Below, piece after piece: positions 49,283 to 59,504 of a stretch of 64,000 bases of DNA (position 1 is its first letter; each line of letters starts with the position of its first letter). This stretch comes from Cherax quadricarinatus. Lineage: Eukaryota > Arthropoda > Malacostraca > Decapoda > Parastacidae. The notes under the pieces were generated by a model. It saw only the letters and a program-made list of their open reading frames with translations, was not told where the DNA came from and did not search any database. Location: positions 20,779,173-20,843,172 of the forward strand of contig NC_091307.1 of assembly GCF_038502225.1 (NCBI RefSeq), given 5' to 3'. The translations under genes and the position numbers were made by a program.

Positions 49283-49625
49283 CGACATATGTGCAACATA
49301 CTGGTATGTTTATTTAGTAATGTTTCACCAACCAGTGACTTGATCAGTTCAATACAGAGACGATATACGAGGATAATCAGTCCCTCAGCCTTGCAGAACT
49401 ATACAAAGAATATGGTGGAAGATAAGGAGATCAGTCCCTGAGTGTTGGAAGACTATTCACAGAGGACAGTGGAAGGCGAGGGACTGAATACCTCATGTAC
49501 ACTCTTCGCAGATGACTGTACTGAACTGATACAGCCTCTGGTAGGTGAAAAGTCTGCAGATAGAGATACCCACGTGTGGCACACGTGTCTAATTCCTCAT
49601 TTTGTCGGTATTGTCTACCGTTATG
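49283..49625. mobile_element. FB1 foldback element, decayed copy
   Basis: tatgtgcaacatactggtat on the left; gagatacccacgtgtggcac, acgtgtctaattcc and tttgtcggtattgtctacc on the right follow FB1 at 44272-44702. The internal tcagtccct phrase, shared with other copies, occurs twice. Confidence 0.6.
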
Positions 49626-49876
49626 GTAACGACCTGCCTAGCATGAGCCAATAAACTTACTGTAGTAATTTTATATCATGTTATATCCAGGATCCTTCAG
49701 ACATTCCTGGGAACCAAAGTGACAAGGAAATATAATGAAAAAAGTTCAAGAGATAAGACAGTGAAAACATTTTTGGGAGGGGGGGGGGGAGGGGTGGAAG
49801 CCTTCATTCATCAACGAGTCAGTGAAGGATGTCACTGAAAATAATAACAATGAATGTGAAGATAAAGATGATTTGT

Positions 49877-50055
49877 AGGTGGGAAGTACAGTGCCTGCAC
49901 TTTGAAGGAAGGTGTTGAAATGTTGCAGTTTTATAACTGTAGTGTAGGCGAGTCTCGGGCAAGAAAGTGATGGAGTGAATGATGATGAAAGTGTTTCTTC
50001 TTTTTCGGGTCACCCTGCCTTGGTGGGAATCGGCCGATGTGTTAATAAAAAAAAT
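49877..50055 (+). mobile_element. RTE-like LINE 3' UTR fragment
   Basis: gtgggaagtacagtgcctgc to caccctgccttggtgggaat and ggccgatgtgttaataaaa, the same order as 24748-24915. 5' truncated, no coding part. Confidence 0.8.
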
Positions 50056-50320
50056 TGTATGCAAAGGCGCATGTTCAAGGGAAGACGCTTACAATTCTCT
50101 TTAACAGTCAGCAGCAAAACAAAACAAAACAAAAAATCCGCTTTGCACCAAAACTTTTACCAAGAGAATTCAGAATGTACTACTGCGACTTTCGTCCTCC
50201 ATAGTAGCTCTTCCAGCTTTCTTTCCTCTCTCTTCTGGCTTTTTTTTTCCCTTACCCCCCCAAAAAAACCGGGTCTTTTCTCGCCTCTCCCCATTTCTGG
50301 GTCATCCATCTTTTATCTCT
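50056..50320. other. Intergenic DNA, pyrimidine-rich
   Basis: No supported feature. Confidence 0.4.
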
Positions 50321-52155
50321 TCATTCTGGGTCTTCTATCTTATCTCCCTTTCATTCTGGGTCTTCTATCTTATCTCCCTTTCATTCTGGGTCTTCTATCT
50401 TATCTCCCTTTCATTCTGGGTCTTCTATCTTATCTCCCTTTCATTCTGGGTCTTCTGTCTTACCTCCCCTCAATTCTGGGTCTTCTATCTTACCTCCCCT
50501 CAATTCTGGGTCTTCTATCTTACCTCCCCTCAATTCTGGGTCTTCTATCTTACCTCCCCTCAATTCTGGGTCTTCTATCTTACCTCCCCTAAATTCTGGG
50601 TCTTCTATCTTACCTCCCCTAAATTCTGGGTCTTTATCTTACCTCCCCTCAATTCTGGGTCTTTATCTTACCTCCCCTCAATTCTGGGTCTTCTATCTTA
50701 CCTCCCCTCAATTCTGGGTCTTCTATCCTACCTCCCCTCAATTTTGGGTCTTCTATCTTACCTCCCCTCAATTCTGGGTCTTCTATCCTACCTCCCCTCA
50801 ATTCTAGGTCTTCTATCTTACCTCCCCTCAATTCTGGGTCTTCTATCTTACCTCCCCTCAATTCTGGGTCTTCTATCTTACCTCCCATAAATTCTGGGTC
50901 TTCTATCTTACCTCCCATAAATTCTGGGTCTTCTATCTTACCTCCCATAAATTCTGGGTCTTCTATCTTACCTCCCATAAATTCTGGGTCTTCTATCTTA
51001 CCTTCCCTCAATTCTGGGTCTTCTATCTTACCTTCCCTCAATTCTGGGTCTTCTATCCTACCTCCCCTCAATTCTAGGTCTTCTATCTTACCTCCTCTCA
51101 ATTCTGGGTCTTCTATCTTACCTCCCCTCAATTCTGGGTCTTCTATCTTACCTCCCCTCAATTCTGGGTCTTCTATCTTACCTCCCCTCAATTCTGGGTC
51201 TTCTATCTTACCTCCCATAAATTTTGGGTCTTCTATCTTACCTCCCATAAATTCTGGGCCTTCTATCTTACCTCCCCTCAATTCTGGGCCTTCTATCTTA
51301 CCTCCCCTCAATTCTGGGTCTTCTATCTTACCTCCCCTCAATTCTGGGTCTTCTATCTTACCTCCCCTCAATTCTGGGTCTTCTATCTTACCTCCCCTCA
51401 ATTCTGGGTCTTCTATCTTACCTCCCCTCAATTCTGGGTCTTCTATCTTACCTCCCCTCAATTCTGGGTCTTCTATCCTACCTCCCCTCAATTCTGGGTC
51501 TTCTATCCTACCTCCCCTCAATTCTAGGTTTTCTATCTTACCTCCCCTCAATTCTGGGTCTTCTATCCTACCTTCCCTCAATTCTGGGTCTTCTATCCTA
51601 CCTCCCCTCAATTCTGGGTCTTCTATCTTACCTCCCCTCAATTCTGGGTCTTCTATCTTACCTCCCCTCAATTCTGGGTCTTCTATCTTACCTCCCCTCA
51701 ATTCTGGGTCTTCTATCTTACCTCCCCTCAATTCTGGGTCTTCTATCTTACCTCCCCTCAATTCTGGGTCTTCTATCTTACCTCCCATAAATTCTGGGTC
51801 TTCTATCTTACCTCCCATAAATTCTGGGTCTTCTATCTTACCTCCCCTCAATTCTGGGTCTTCTATCTTACCTCCCATAAATTCTGGGTCTTCTATCTTA
51901 CCTCCCCTCAATTCTGGGTCTTCTATCCTACCTCCCCTCAATTCTAGGTCTTCTATCTTTCCTCCCCTCAATTCTAGGTCTTCTATCTTACCTCCCCTCA
52001 ATTCTGGGTCTTCTATCCTACCTCCCCTCAATTCTAGGTCTTCTATCTTACCTCCCCTCAATTCTGGGTCTTCTATCTTACCTCCCATAAATTCTGGGTC
52101 TTCTATCTTACCTTCCCTCAATTCTGGGCCTTCTATCCTACCTCCCCTCAATTCA
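50321..52155. repeat. 30-bp minisatellite, about 61 copies
   Basis: The unit contains ttacctcccctcaattctgg and gtcttctatc. Variants are ctcaat/ataaat, tccta/tctta, cttccc and ctaggtc. Two 2-bp deletions near 50631 and 50661 shift the phase; from 50649 to 52160 the minus strand stays in one phase and reads as a 503-codon series of GGKIEDPELR. Because the unit is ten codons and no non-repeat sequence flanks it, I call it a minisatellite, not a gene. Confidence 0.95.
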
Positions 52156-52309
52156 AACACAAACGCTATTAATTAAGAGAAAATAAAATAATAAATAGAT
52201 CCCATTCATATCGGCAGTAATTAAAACTGCTGTCGGGGGTGGAAGGTAGGAGGATCAATTGCTCTGCCTCGCAGATCTAACGTTAGTTATATTAACAAGA
52301 CTGGATGAG

Positions 52310-52310
<1 letters not shown>
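52156..52310. other. Intergenic DNA
   Basis: Nothing recognised. Confidence 0.4.
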
Positions 52311-52344
<34 letters not shown>

Positions 52345-52400
52345 CACATCCATTTAGAGAGTGAAATAGAAAGAGAGAGAAAGAAAGAGAGCGAGTTAGA
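52311..52400. repeat. (CT)n then (GA)n tract
   Basis: About 16 CT units followed after 25 bp by an imperfect GA tract, a potential hairpin. Confidence 0.85.
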
Positions 52401-52539
52401 GTTTTTTGTCTCCCAGGTTTCCAAACGTTTCCCTGCCCTCAGACCCGCGTAGAACAACAAAGGTAATCCCACATAATATAGCTTACACACTAAATACCAT
52501 TTAACAAATGGAGTTATGAACGCGGCATACACTATGTCT

Positions 52540-52870
52540 CTCACAGCGTACACTACACCTTACCTCGGGTTCAATCCCAGGCATGTAAATGAACGCTTGA
52601 ACTAATGAGACATTTTCAAGCTCCAGGCCAGCGAAACGTTGCAGCAATGCCTAATTAGCTTCTCTCGCGTCCATTTGCCTAACATATTGTCAGTAATTTT
52701 GCCAATATATGTAAATCCCGGGCAGGTGAGATGTATAGGCAAGTCTCCTAACACTTGCTGCCCCTGTTCACTTAGCAGTAAATAGATACTTATGGGTTAG
52801 TTGATTACTTGTGGGCTGCATCCTGGGTAATGACTAGAGAACATCAACACAGATAAAGACGTCCCACTGG
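52540..52870 (+). mobile_element. tRNA-derived SINE interrupted by an FB2-type element
   Basis: The head has a B box tcgggttcaatccc (about 52565-52578). The body resumes at about 52715 with gcaggtgagatgtatag, tgcccctgttcacttagcag and ctgcatcctggg. The middle (about 52585-52712) reads on minus like FB2 at 46085. atgtaaat occurs at both junctions (about 52583 and 52707), a plausible 8-bp duplication. Confidence 0.6.
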
Positions 52871-52997
52871 TTATATTTACAGCGTTATCCTGGATTATTA
52901 GCCCTCCGAGGATATAAATCTAAGCAAAGTCGACGTCCTCATTCTGAATTTGTAACCGTAGGTACTGTATTGCATGTAATGGAAATGTTTCATAGGC

Positions 52998-53057
52998 AAG
53001 ATTCGTCCAACTATCTGGATATCTTTATTGATGTAGGTGTTTCGCCCTCGTAGGCCA
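52998..53057 (+). mobile_element. FB1-like arm fragment
   Basis: gtccaactatctggatatct followed by ttattgatgtaggtgtttcg is similar to the left arm at 44290-44322. Confidence 0.45.
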
Positions 53058-53067
53058 TTTTTTCCAA

Positions 53068-53335
53068 TCTGCAGTAAGCTTTCTTATAAAGCTCGTCTGT
53101 ATAATGTAATTTTCGTGTAAATGCGACTGATAACATCCAAAATTGAATAGCGTCTACTATGCAGACCTTTCTATACACTGTTGAATTTCTGAATGGACTT
53201 CTACAATAGAATTTGCAAAAACAAAAAAATTGCATTATACAGAGGAGCTTTATAAGAGCTTACTGCGTTACAGAGGAGCTTTATAAGAGCTTACTGCGTT
53301 ACAGAGGAGCTTTATAAAATCTTACTGCGAGACAG
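53068..53335. repeat. Hairpin with amplified right arm
   Basis: cagtaagctttcttataaag (about 53079) is the inverse of ctttataagagcttactg (about 53248). The right-arm sequence acagaggagctttataagag plus cttactgcgtt is then tandemly repeated about 3 times (31-bp unit). Confidence 0.75.
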
Positions 53336-54084
53336 AGGCAGCTGTTATATTGCAAACTGGAGGTAACCAGGTGTGGCACATGTTTCTTCATCAACTTGTA
53401 TGTACTGTATGCCATTAATGTAATGTAAAGGCTTGAGCGGCTGTGTTAGGTACTTGACTGCTAGGTGCTTTTTCCTGGGATGTACAGCATATAGCTCACT
53501 GCAATATGGTCTTAGTAGAAACAATGACAAGCAAGTATAGGAAAATTTATATGAAGATTATAAGAACGCATTGGGTTCGAACCAATGAACTCCGACAGGG
53601 AAGACGTGAGTGGATGTACCTGGCTGTATTGAAGAGTCGCACTTAATAAGGAAAACTGGAAAGATTCCCTCACAGAGGCTAGAAATGAAAGTAAGAGATT
53701 GAGAGCGAGTGAGAGCACGACAGCTAGTGAGAGCAAGCATGAGCGAGAAGAAGAAGAGCAAGAGAGCTGGGACAGTGAGCCAGTCAAGCAAACCAAAGTG
53801 GTGTCCGGAACATCATTTCTGGAATCATTAAAACACACACACACAAAGCAGAGATGGACATAACTCCAGGAAGGAGCAGACACAGGTGAAGATAGGCTGT
53901 GATCTTATTACCAGCCGGGGCTTGGACGGCATCATCACAACTCAGTCACCTCCGACCTTACCCTCTACCGTTCCCCACGCACGGATAAATAACTACATGA
54001 ATAATTTCCTCTGACATTAACATTCATTTTTTTCAGCTGTAGTGTATAATGAACAGCGTGTGTTGAAGGGAAGCCTGCGGTGAG

Positions 54085-54085
<1 letters not shown>
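53336..54085. other. Intergenic DNA, nothing recognised
   Basis: Frames of up to 123 codons have no recognisable domain. Confidence 0.5.

Positions 54086-54088
<3 letters not shown>

Positions 54089-54157
<69 letters not shown>
54089..54157. repeat. (GA)n microsatellite
   Basis: About 34 GA units. Confidence 0.97.
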
Positions 54158-54160
<3 letters not shown>

Positions 54161-54757
54161 CACCAAAGACGTGAGGAGTTGAAAAAATACCTGTACCACG
54201 GAGACATGTCATGATAAAAAAATTTTTACCATATCAGACCAACACATCTCAAACGAAGCTAGAAGTTTCGGTCCTTGAAAGAGAGAACACGCCTTCAGGC
54301 GCGTGTATTTCTTATATTGGCAGCAACCTGTTGCAAATATACACAGAGCAGAAGGATGCTGCGTACATGCACTTGATTTTTATATTGTTGCATACTTATA
54401 CTGACCTGTGTCAGGTTGTGTACATTCAACACACTACATAGTGTTGTCTACATATCAGTCTACATATTTCCGCACACTATTCTATTTATTTTTGTATACA
54501 TAAATCGATACACATTTTGTTGACTACATGCACCAGTCTAAATCATATAGCACATATACACTCGCTTACATATTGCGTATAGCTAGCAATCTACATCATA
54601 CAACATAGTACATAAGCTTCTCCGACCACAATAATAAGCTTACTGCTATCATTTACAATTAAAAGTTTCCGACGTGATGTATTAGCCGATCTAACAACAT
54701 TTCATATTTATTTCAAAGCTTCAAGAGCTATCAACACGAACAAAAAACTTTACATCA
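54158..54757. other. Intergenic DNA, nothing recognised
   Basis: AT-rich with tacatat phrases; no gene. Confidence 0.5.
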
Positions 54758-55285
54758 TTAGTGTGTAATCTCCGAGAATACAATTCTGGTGGTCGCTTGG
54801 TTCACCCAGGGGGCTGTCAGCGCTGAAAGACTCGTAATAAGAACAGTTAAGAGGATTCTCTTCAGTAAATATGTCTTTGTTCGTGGAGGTTCTTGAGTAG
54901 AGGTGGAGAAGATGATGCTGCCCCTGAGATAGACCACAATCAGGGTCGGTAAGACCACGCTGGCAAACCAGGATGCTCTAATTGAGAAAGGAAGAGCTCT
55001 CTCTGTTTGGCCAGAGACCTTGGGGGAATTACTGGAGACTCTGACTAATGTACCCCCCAACATTACCGGGAGTGAAGGAATAACACGGAAGTGATATCCT
55101 TGAAGTAATTCCGGCTCTCCCCAAAGATATTTCTCTGCTACACCTACGAAGGAGCCAAGGTGTGAGCCGAGGTGTGAGCCGAGTCGCAACGAGGAGACAA
55201 ACTTAATTAAGACATCTTTATTATATTTAATAATCCTTATCCCTACCATATTTAGTCTCTTGTTTATTTTTACTGTTCTCAGCAT
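54758..55285 (-). CDS. Unclassified 175-codon open frame, possible membrane-protein exon
   Basis: This is the longest frame outside repeats with ordinary composition. The translation has a mixed N-terminal part (SHLGSFVGVAEKYLWGEPEL), then two hydrophobic stretches: ASWFASVVLPTLIVVYLRGS (about residues 105-124) and LLKRILLTVLITSLSALTAP (about residues 141-160). A short internal repeat LGSHLGSHLGS is present. I do not recognise the family. It could be part of a receptor-like membrane protein exon, a pseudogene, or chance. No splice sites, polyadenylation signal or neighbouring exon could be established, so coding status is uncertain. Confidence 0.25.
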   Translation of the reverse strand: MLRTVKINKRLNMVGIRIIKYNKDVLIKFVSSLRLGSHLGSHLGSFVGVAEKYLWGEPELLQGYHFRVIPSLPVMLGGTLVRVSSNSPKVSGQTERALPFSIRASWFASVVLPTLIVVYLRGSIIFSTSTQEPPRTKTYLLKRILLTVLITSLSALTAPWVNQATTRIVFSEITH

Positions 55286-55984
55286 CTTCGTTATATTTAG
55301 AATATTAACATCTGTAATACATTTGTAATATCTTACATCTGTAATATCTTACATCTTTGCTAACTTTATTGATTTTACTATCCTTACTATTACATTTATC
55401 TTCATTTTCTTTGACTTTTCTTTAAATCTTCAGTTTAACAAGAAATCATTTTTAGTTTTACTTCAGTTCTCCATCAGAGAGTAGAAGGTGTGACGTCACA
55501 CCTTTCTTGTGCCACTCAGCGACTTTCCAAACTGTCTGCTACCATTGTTACTTTCTACTACTACTACTACTACTACTACTTCCACTACCAGCCTTACCGC
55601 TACTTCTTTTTCTTCCTCTCCTGTTCCCGTCCCTGCAACACCCCCCCCCCTCGCCTATATATACTGGCTCCCTCACTCTCCTGTGTCAGTGTGACTTTGT
55701 AAATGACCCAAGTTGGACCGAAACGTCGTAAACTCCTCTCTCCTATGTGCGGTTGTGTATTATCCTAAGCAGTGAATAACTTAAGCTGTGGCTAAATTGG
55801 TACAAATACACATTGTGTCTGGCGATTAGTGAACACGAGGGTGAACTTCCGCCACTCCTTGCCTTCACTGACCTCCCACACGGATTTTGTGCTTCATATA
55901 AGTATCATTCCTAAATAGTTTGTAATTTTCTTGAACAGGCGTTAAAAATATTTGTAAACATTTAAAGTAAATATCTGATATGTT
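55286..55984. other. Intergenic DNA with a short (CTA)n and one repeat motif
   Basis: ctactactactactactact near 55556, and ggaccgaaacgtcgtaaac near 55714 that matches the motif at about 29733. Confidence 0.5.
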
Positions 55985-56118
55985 TGTTGTTGTTAATAAC
56001 AACACTGCGACTAGCCGAAGATTCGAGCCCACGTCGTTTTGGCCCACCTCATGGTGAGCGAAAATCACACATGATGCCAAAACGACATGGGTTCGAATCC
56101 TCGACTAATCGCAGTGTT
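55985..56118. repeat. tRNA-like palindrome
   Basis: aacaacactgcgactag (about 55998) and gattcgagcccacgtcgttt are the inverse of aaacgacatgggttcgaatc and ctaatcgcagtgttg on the right. gggttcgaatcct is B-box-like. It resembles the palindromic tRNA-like piece at 44328-44506. Its right arm is split by the FB1 element that follows. Confidence 0.65.
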
Positions 56119-56641
56119 GAACATTGAGACACTTATGCAACATATGGGAATCTTTATTCAGGAAACGTTTCGCCACACATTGGCTTCTTTAGTCCTTTAA
56201 TACAAAGTTGAAAGGCGTAAGGAGAGGAGGAGTTTGAGGTAATCAGTCCCTCAGCCTGGAGTCGATGTGTTCAGTCCATCAGTCTTGTAGAATGTACAGC
56301 ATAGGGCCGTAGACGTGGCTTATATACTGTAGTGAGGCGAGGTGAAGCAGGCGGAGGCGGGGTCATAGTGGTACCATCCACTAGTCGAAGTAGGTCTTCG
56401 TCCAAAGGTTGGACAAGTGTAGAAGAATTCTTTGTAACAAGATCCCATGATGCTGCAGTGTCTGACAGTTGTGATGAATGGTTACTGATTACCTCAAACT
56501 CCTCCTCTCCTTACGCCTTTCAACTTTGTATTAAAGGACTGAAGAAGCCACTGTGTGGCGAAACGTTTCCTGAATAAAGATTCCCATATGTTGCATAAGT
56601 GTCTCAATCTTCAACTTGTCGGTTTTTCAAACCATTCATCA
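56119..56641. mobile_element. FB1 foldback element, complete copy with 13-bp duplication
   Basis: The element is bounded by TAATCGCAGTGTT at 56106-56118 and 56642-56654. The arms of about 123 bp are 56125-56247 and 56484-56612: tgagacacttatgcaacata, aggaaacgtttcgccacaca and aaggcgtaaggagaggagga on the left recur inverted on the right. The centre of about 235 bp has no coding capacity. No transposase is present. The 13-bp duplication is longer than typical for DNA transposons and would fit LINE-driven insertion. Confidence 0.8.
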
Positions 56642-56683
56642 TAATCGCAGTGTTATTGATTAATACCACTCGTTCGTGGTTAC

Positions 56684-56685
<2 letters not shown>

Positions 56686-56732
<47 letters not shown>

Positions 56733-56827
56733 TCACACTCACACTCACACTCACACACACACTCACACACACACTCACACACACACACACACTCACACAC
56801 ACACTCACACACACTCACACACACACT

Positions 56828-56888
<61 letters not shown>
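56686..56888. repeat. (CT)n followed by long (CA)n/(CACT)n
   Basis: About 20 CT units, then acactcacac interruptions, then about 28 uninterrupted CA units. Confidence 0.97.
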
Positions 56889-56890
<2 letters not shown>

Positions 56891-57225
56891 CAAAAGTTGT
56901 GGAAAACTTTCTCTGTACTAAATCACTAAAAAAATAAACTGTTATGGCGGCACCACTATTCCCTTTTCTTCGTTGCCATACAATATAAGAATAAAAATGT
57001 TGAAAGAATAGCATCATGGAAAAAACCCGCTGCAGGAAACAGGACGGAAAAGGTCCGTTTGATGCAATGAATGACCAAAGTTGCAGAAGGGATAAAGAGG
57101 AGGAAAAATCAGGTCAATAAAGTTTTTTCTTATTTCTTATTCGGGTTATGACTGTTAGCGTAAGGAAATGTAGATCATGTTAATGTTAACAATGCAGACA
57201 TGAAAGTGAAATGAAGATTAGCCTA
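56889..57225. other. Intergenic DNA, nothing recognised
   Basis: No supported feature. Confidence 0.5.
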
Positions 57226-57233
57226 TGATTATG

Positions 57234-57774
57234 TTTTTTTTTTTTTTTTTTTTTTTTTCAACAAGTCGGTCGTCTCCCACCGAGGCAGGGTGACCCAAAA
57301 AAAGAAAGAAAATCCCCAAAAAGAAAATACTTTCATCATCATTCAACACTTTCACCACACTCACACATTATCACTGCTTTTGCAGAGGTGCTCAGAATAT
57401 AACAGCTTAGAAGCATATACGTATAGAGATACACAACATATCCCTCCAAACTGCCAATATCCCAAACCCCTCCTTTAAAGTGCAGGCATTGTACTTCCCA
57501 TTTCCAGGACTCAAGTCCGACTATATGAAAATAACCGGTTTCCCTGAATCCCTTCACTAAATATTACCCTGCTCACACTCCAACAGATCGTCAGGTCCCA
57601 AGTATCATTCGTCTCCATTCACTCCTATCTAACACGCTCATGCACGCTTGCTGGAAGTCCAAGCCCCTCACCCACAAAACCTCCTTTACCCCCTCTTTCC
57701 AACCCTTTCGAGGACGACCCCTACCCCTCTTTCCTTCCCCTATAGATTTATATGCTTTCCATGTCATTCTACTT
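57234..57774 (-). pseudogene. RTE-like LINE 3' end with poly(A) and target-site duplication
   Basis: The minus strand ends in a 25-nt A run (57234-57258 as T). The 3' UTR hairpin (caccctgcctcggtgggaga) is at about 57268-57287 and the coding end SRMTWKAYKSIGEGKRGRGR, then PRKGWKEGVKEVLWVRGLDF, spans about 57600-57774. TGATTATG occurs at 57226-57233 and 57775-57782, an 8-bp duplication (9 if the shared T is counted). It is severely 5' truncated: only the last 60 codons and the UTR are present. Confidence 0.85.
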
Positions 57775-57782
57775 TGATTATG

Positions 57783-58322
57783 TATTATTATTAATTTGCT
57801 CTCGTTAATTTGGGACATTAATGGTCTTTTTTATGAGCTCAGTTTTTATACAAATAACTGATATTACTAGAGACCTACTAGAAATTTCAAAAATCCCTTC
57901 TCAATTCAACTTGGAAATTAACTAGATGTGTTTTGGTCGCTCCACGATCCGAGAAAGTTATCCCCTCATTGCATAACCTCAGACCGCTATACTTCACTGC
58001 AGGCGAAAGGTGCAGTGCAGAGTGCGGCATAAGTTTGTAATGCAGTTAAATATTAATAATGAAAATTCTAAGTGAAAGGTACAGCCCAACACAATTTCAG
58101 TCTTTCCAAAAAGAAAGATTAGCTTTTAAAAACCTCAAAGTCAAACTGAAGAGGCATTCTGTAGTTATCTCGTAGATCAATATCCATAATACACTAAGTT
58201 TAAAGCTGCTCAAAAGTTGCATTAACAAATTGAAGGTTTGAAGCCAATCAGGTGAACTCAATTTTTTTCAAAACCGGTAATTCAGTTTCCAAAATTGTTC
58301 CATGAAACTTCCCAATACATAC
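57783..58322. other. Intergenic DNA, nothing recognised
   Basis: AT-rich; no supported feature. Confidence 0.5.
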
Positions 58323-58450
58323 CTTGAAGAACAGGTACGATAGGGCTCACGCAGCCTGGAGAGCGTGAACCAAGTAGCGGACAGCAGAGAGGAGGGGCTA
58401 GGAGCTGAGACTCGACCCCTGCAATAACAATTAGTTAAGTACACACACAT
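58323..58450 (+). mobile_element. CR1-like LINE terminal fragment (copy g)
   Basis: accttgaagaacaggtacga (LKNRYDRAH) to ctgagactcgacccctgcaa and aattagttaagtacacacac. Only 120 bp remain. Unlike the other copies its 5' junction is not in a CA run. Confidence 0.75.
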
Positions 58451-59504
58451 GTATGGACAAACGCGCGTACACACGCGCACAGTGTATATACAAAGAAGAA
58501 GAAAGACGCGTCGTCAGTGGATGAAGAGAGAAAATTAAAATTTGTAAATATTATTTTATTGTAAAATATTATATTGCAAAAAAAAAATAAAACTTGCAAG
58601 AGTAATTAAACGTCAAGGAGAAAACACGAAGAATAAGAGGTAGAAATACAAGGGGTAATAAATGGCAAACGTCAAGGTATGTTTTGAAAATAAAGATCAG
58701 GACGAGGTTAACGCTATCCATAACTCACGTACATGGAAAAATTTGGATAAGAGCCATAGAGTGCACGAGCATCCTGGACGGCCAGGCTGGACGAGGCGCA
58801 AGAGGCGTTCTTCTGGAACTACGTAACGTTGTCCTTACGAAATGTTCACTCAGGAAGTTTTCTTTCTTTACTACTACTGTACGAAGTTGTAGCTATCGTT
58901 GTGCTGTAACTGATATCTGCTATCAGAAGTGTTCAACTCGCTGTTCTCAAAAATAGACACAAAAGAAGTATAATCGAGTCTGGATTTGATTGGTATCGTG
59001 GGTACGGGAATCAATTCTTGGGTAGCTTTTTGTAGTGGTGGTCTTGATAAGGACCTGCCTTGTATAATCCAGTAGGTCTTATGCAGTGTTCCTCCATTCT
59101 TACGTTCCTATGTATTTTATACTATTTAACTCTAACTCAGTGTTGTCGCTTGTGAGACATGCGTACCTCTGCAGGACCTTTCCTAGGCAAACTAACTCAC
59201 TGTGTCATTAAAAAAAAAATCTTGCTTCTCACCATTCTAAGGATTTGATAAATCAATAAGTGCAAAACCCACCAGTCTTTACTGAATAAAGACATCTTGT
59301 TCAAAATCATTTACCGTCTGAATGAGAAAGCCAAAATATTTTAAATTGTTGAAGAAATCCCTGATTACAAGTCCATGTCCTGCGTGCCAAGAGCATGTTA
59401 ATAAACTAACAAATGATAACTAGTGTAAGTTCAACACCCAAACTATTCATATTAAATATGTGTCAGAAAATATCTTAAGATTCACGGAGGTTATCAAGAT
59501 TAGT
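58451..59504. other. Intergenic DNA, nothing recognised
   Basis: AT-rich; no supported feature. Confidence 0.5.
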
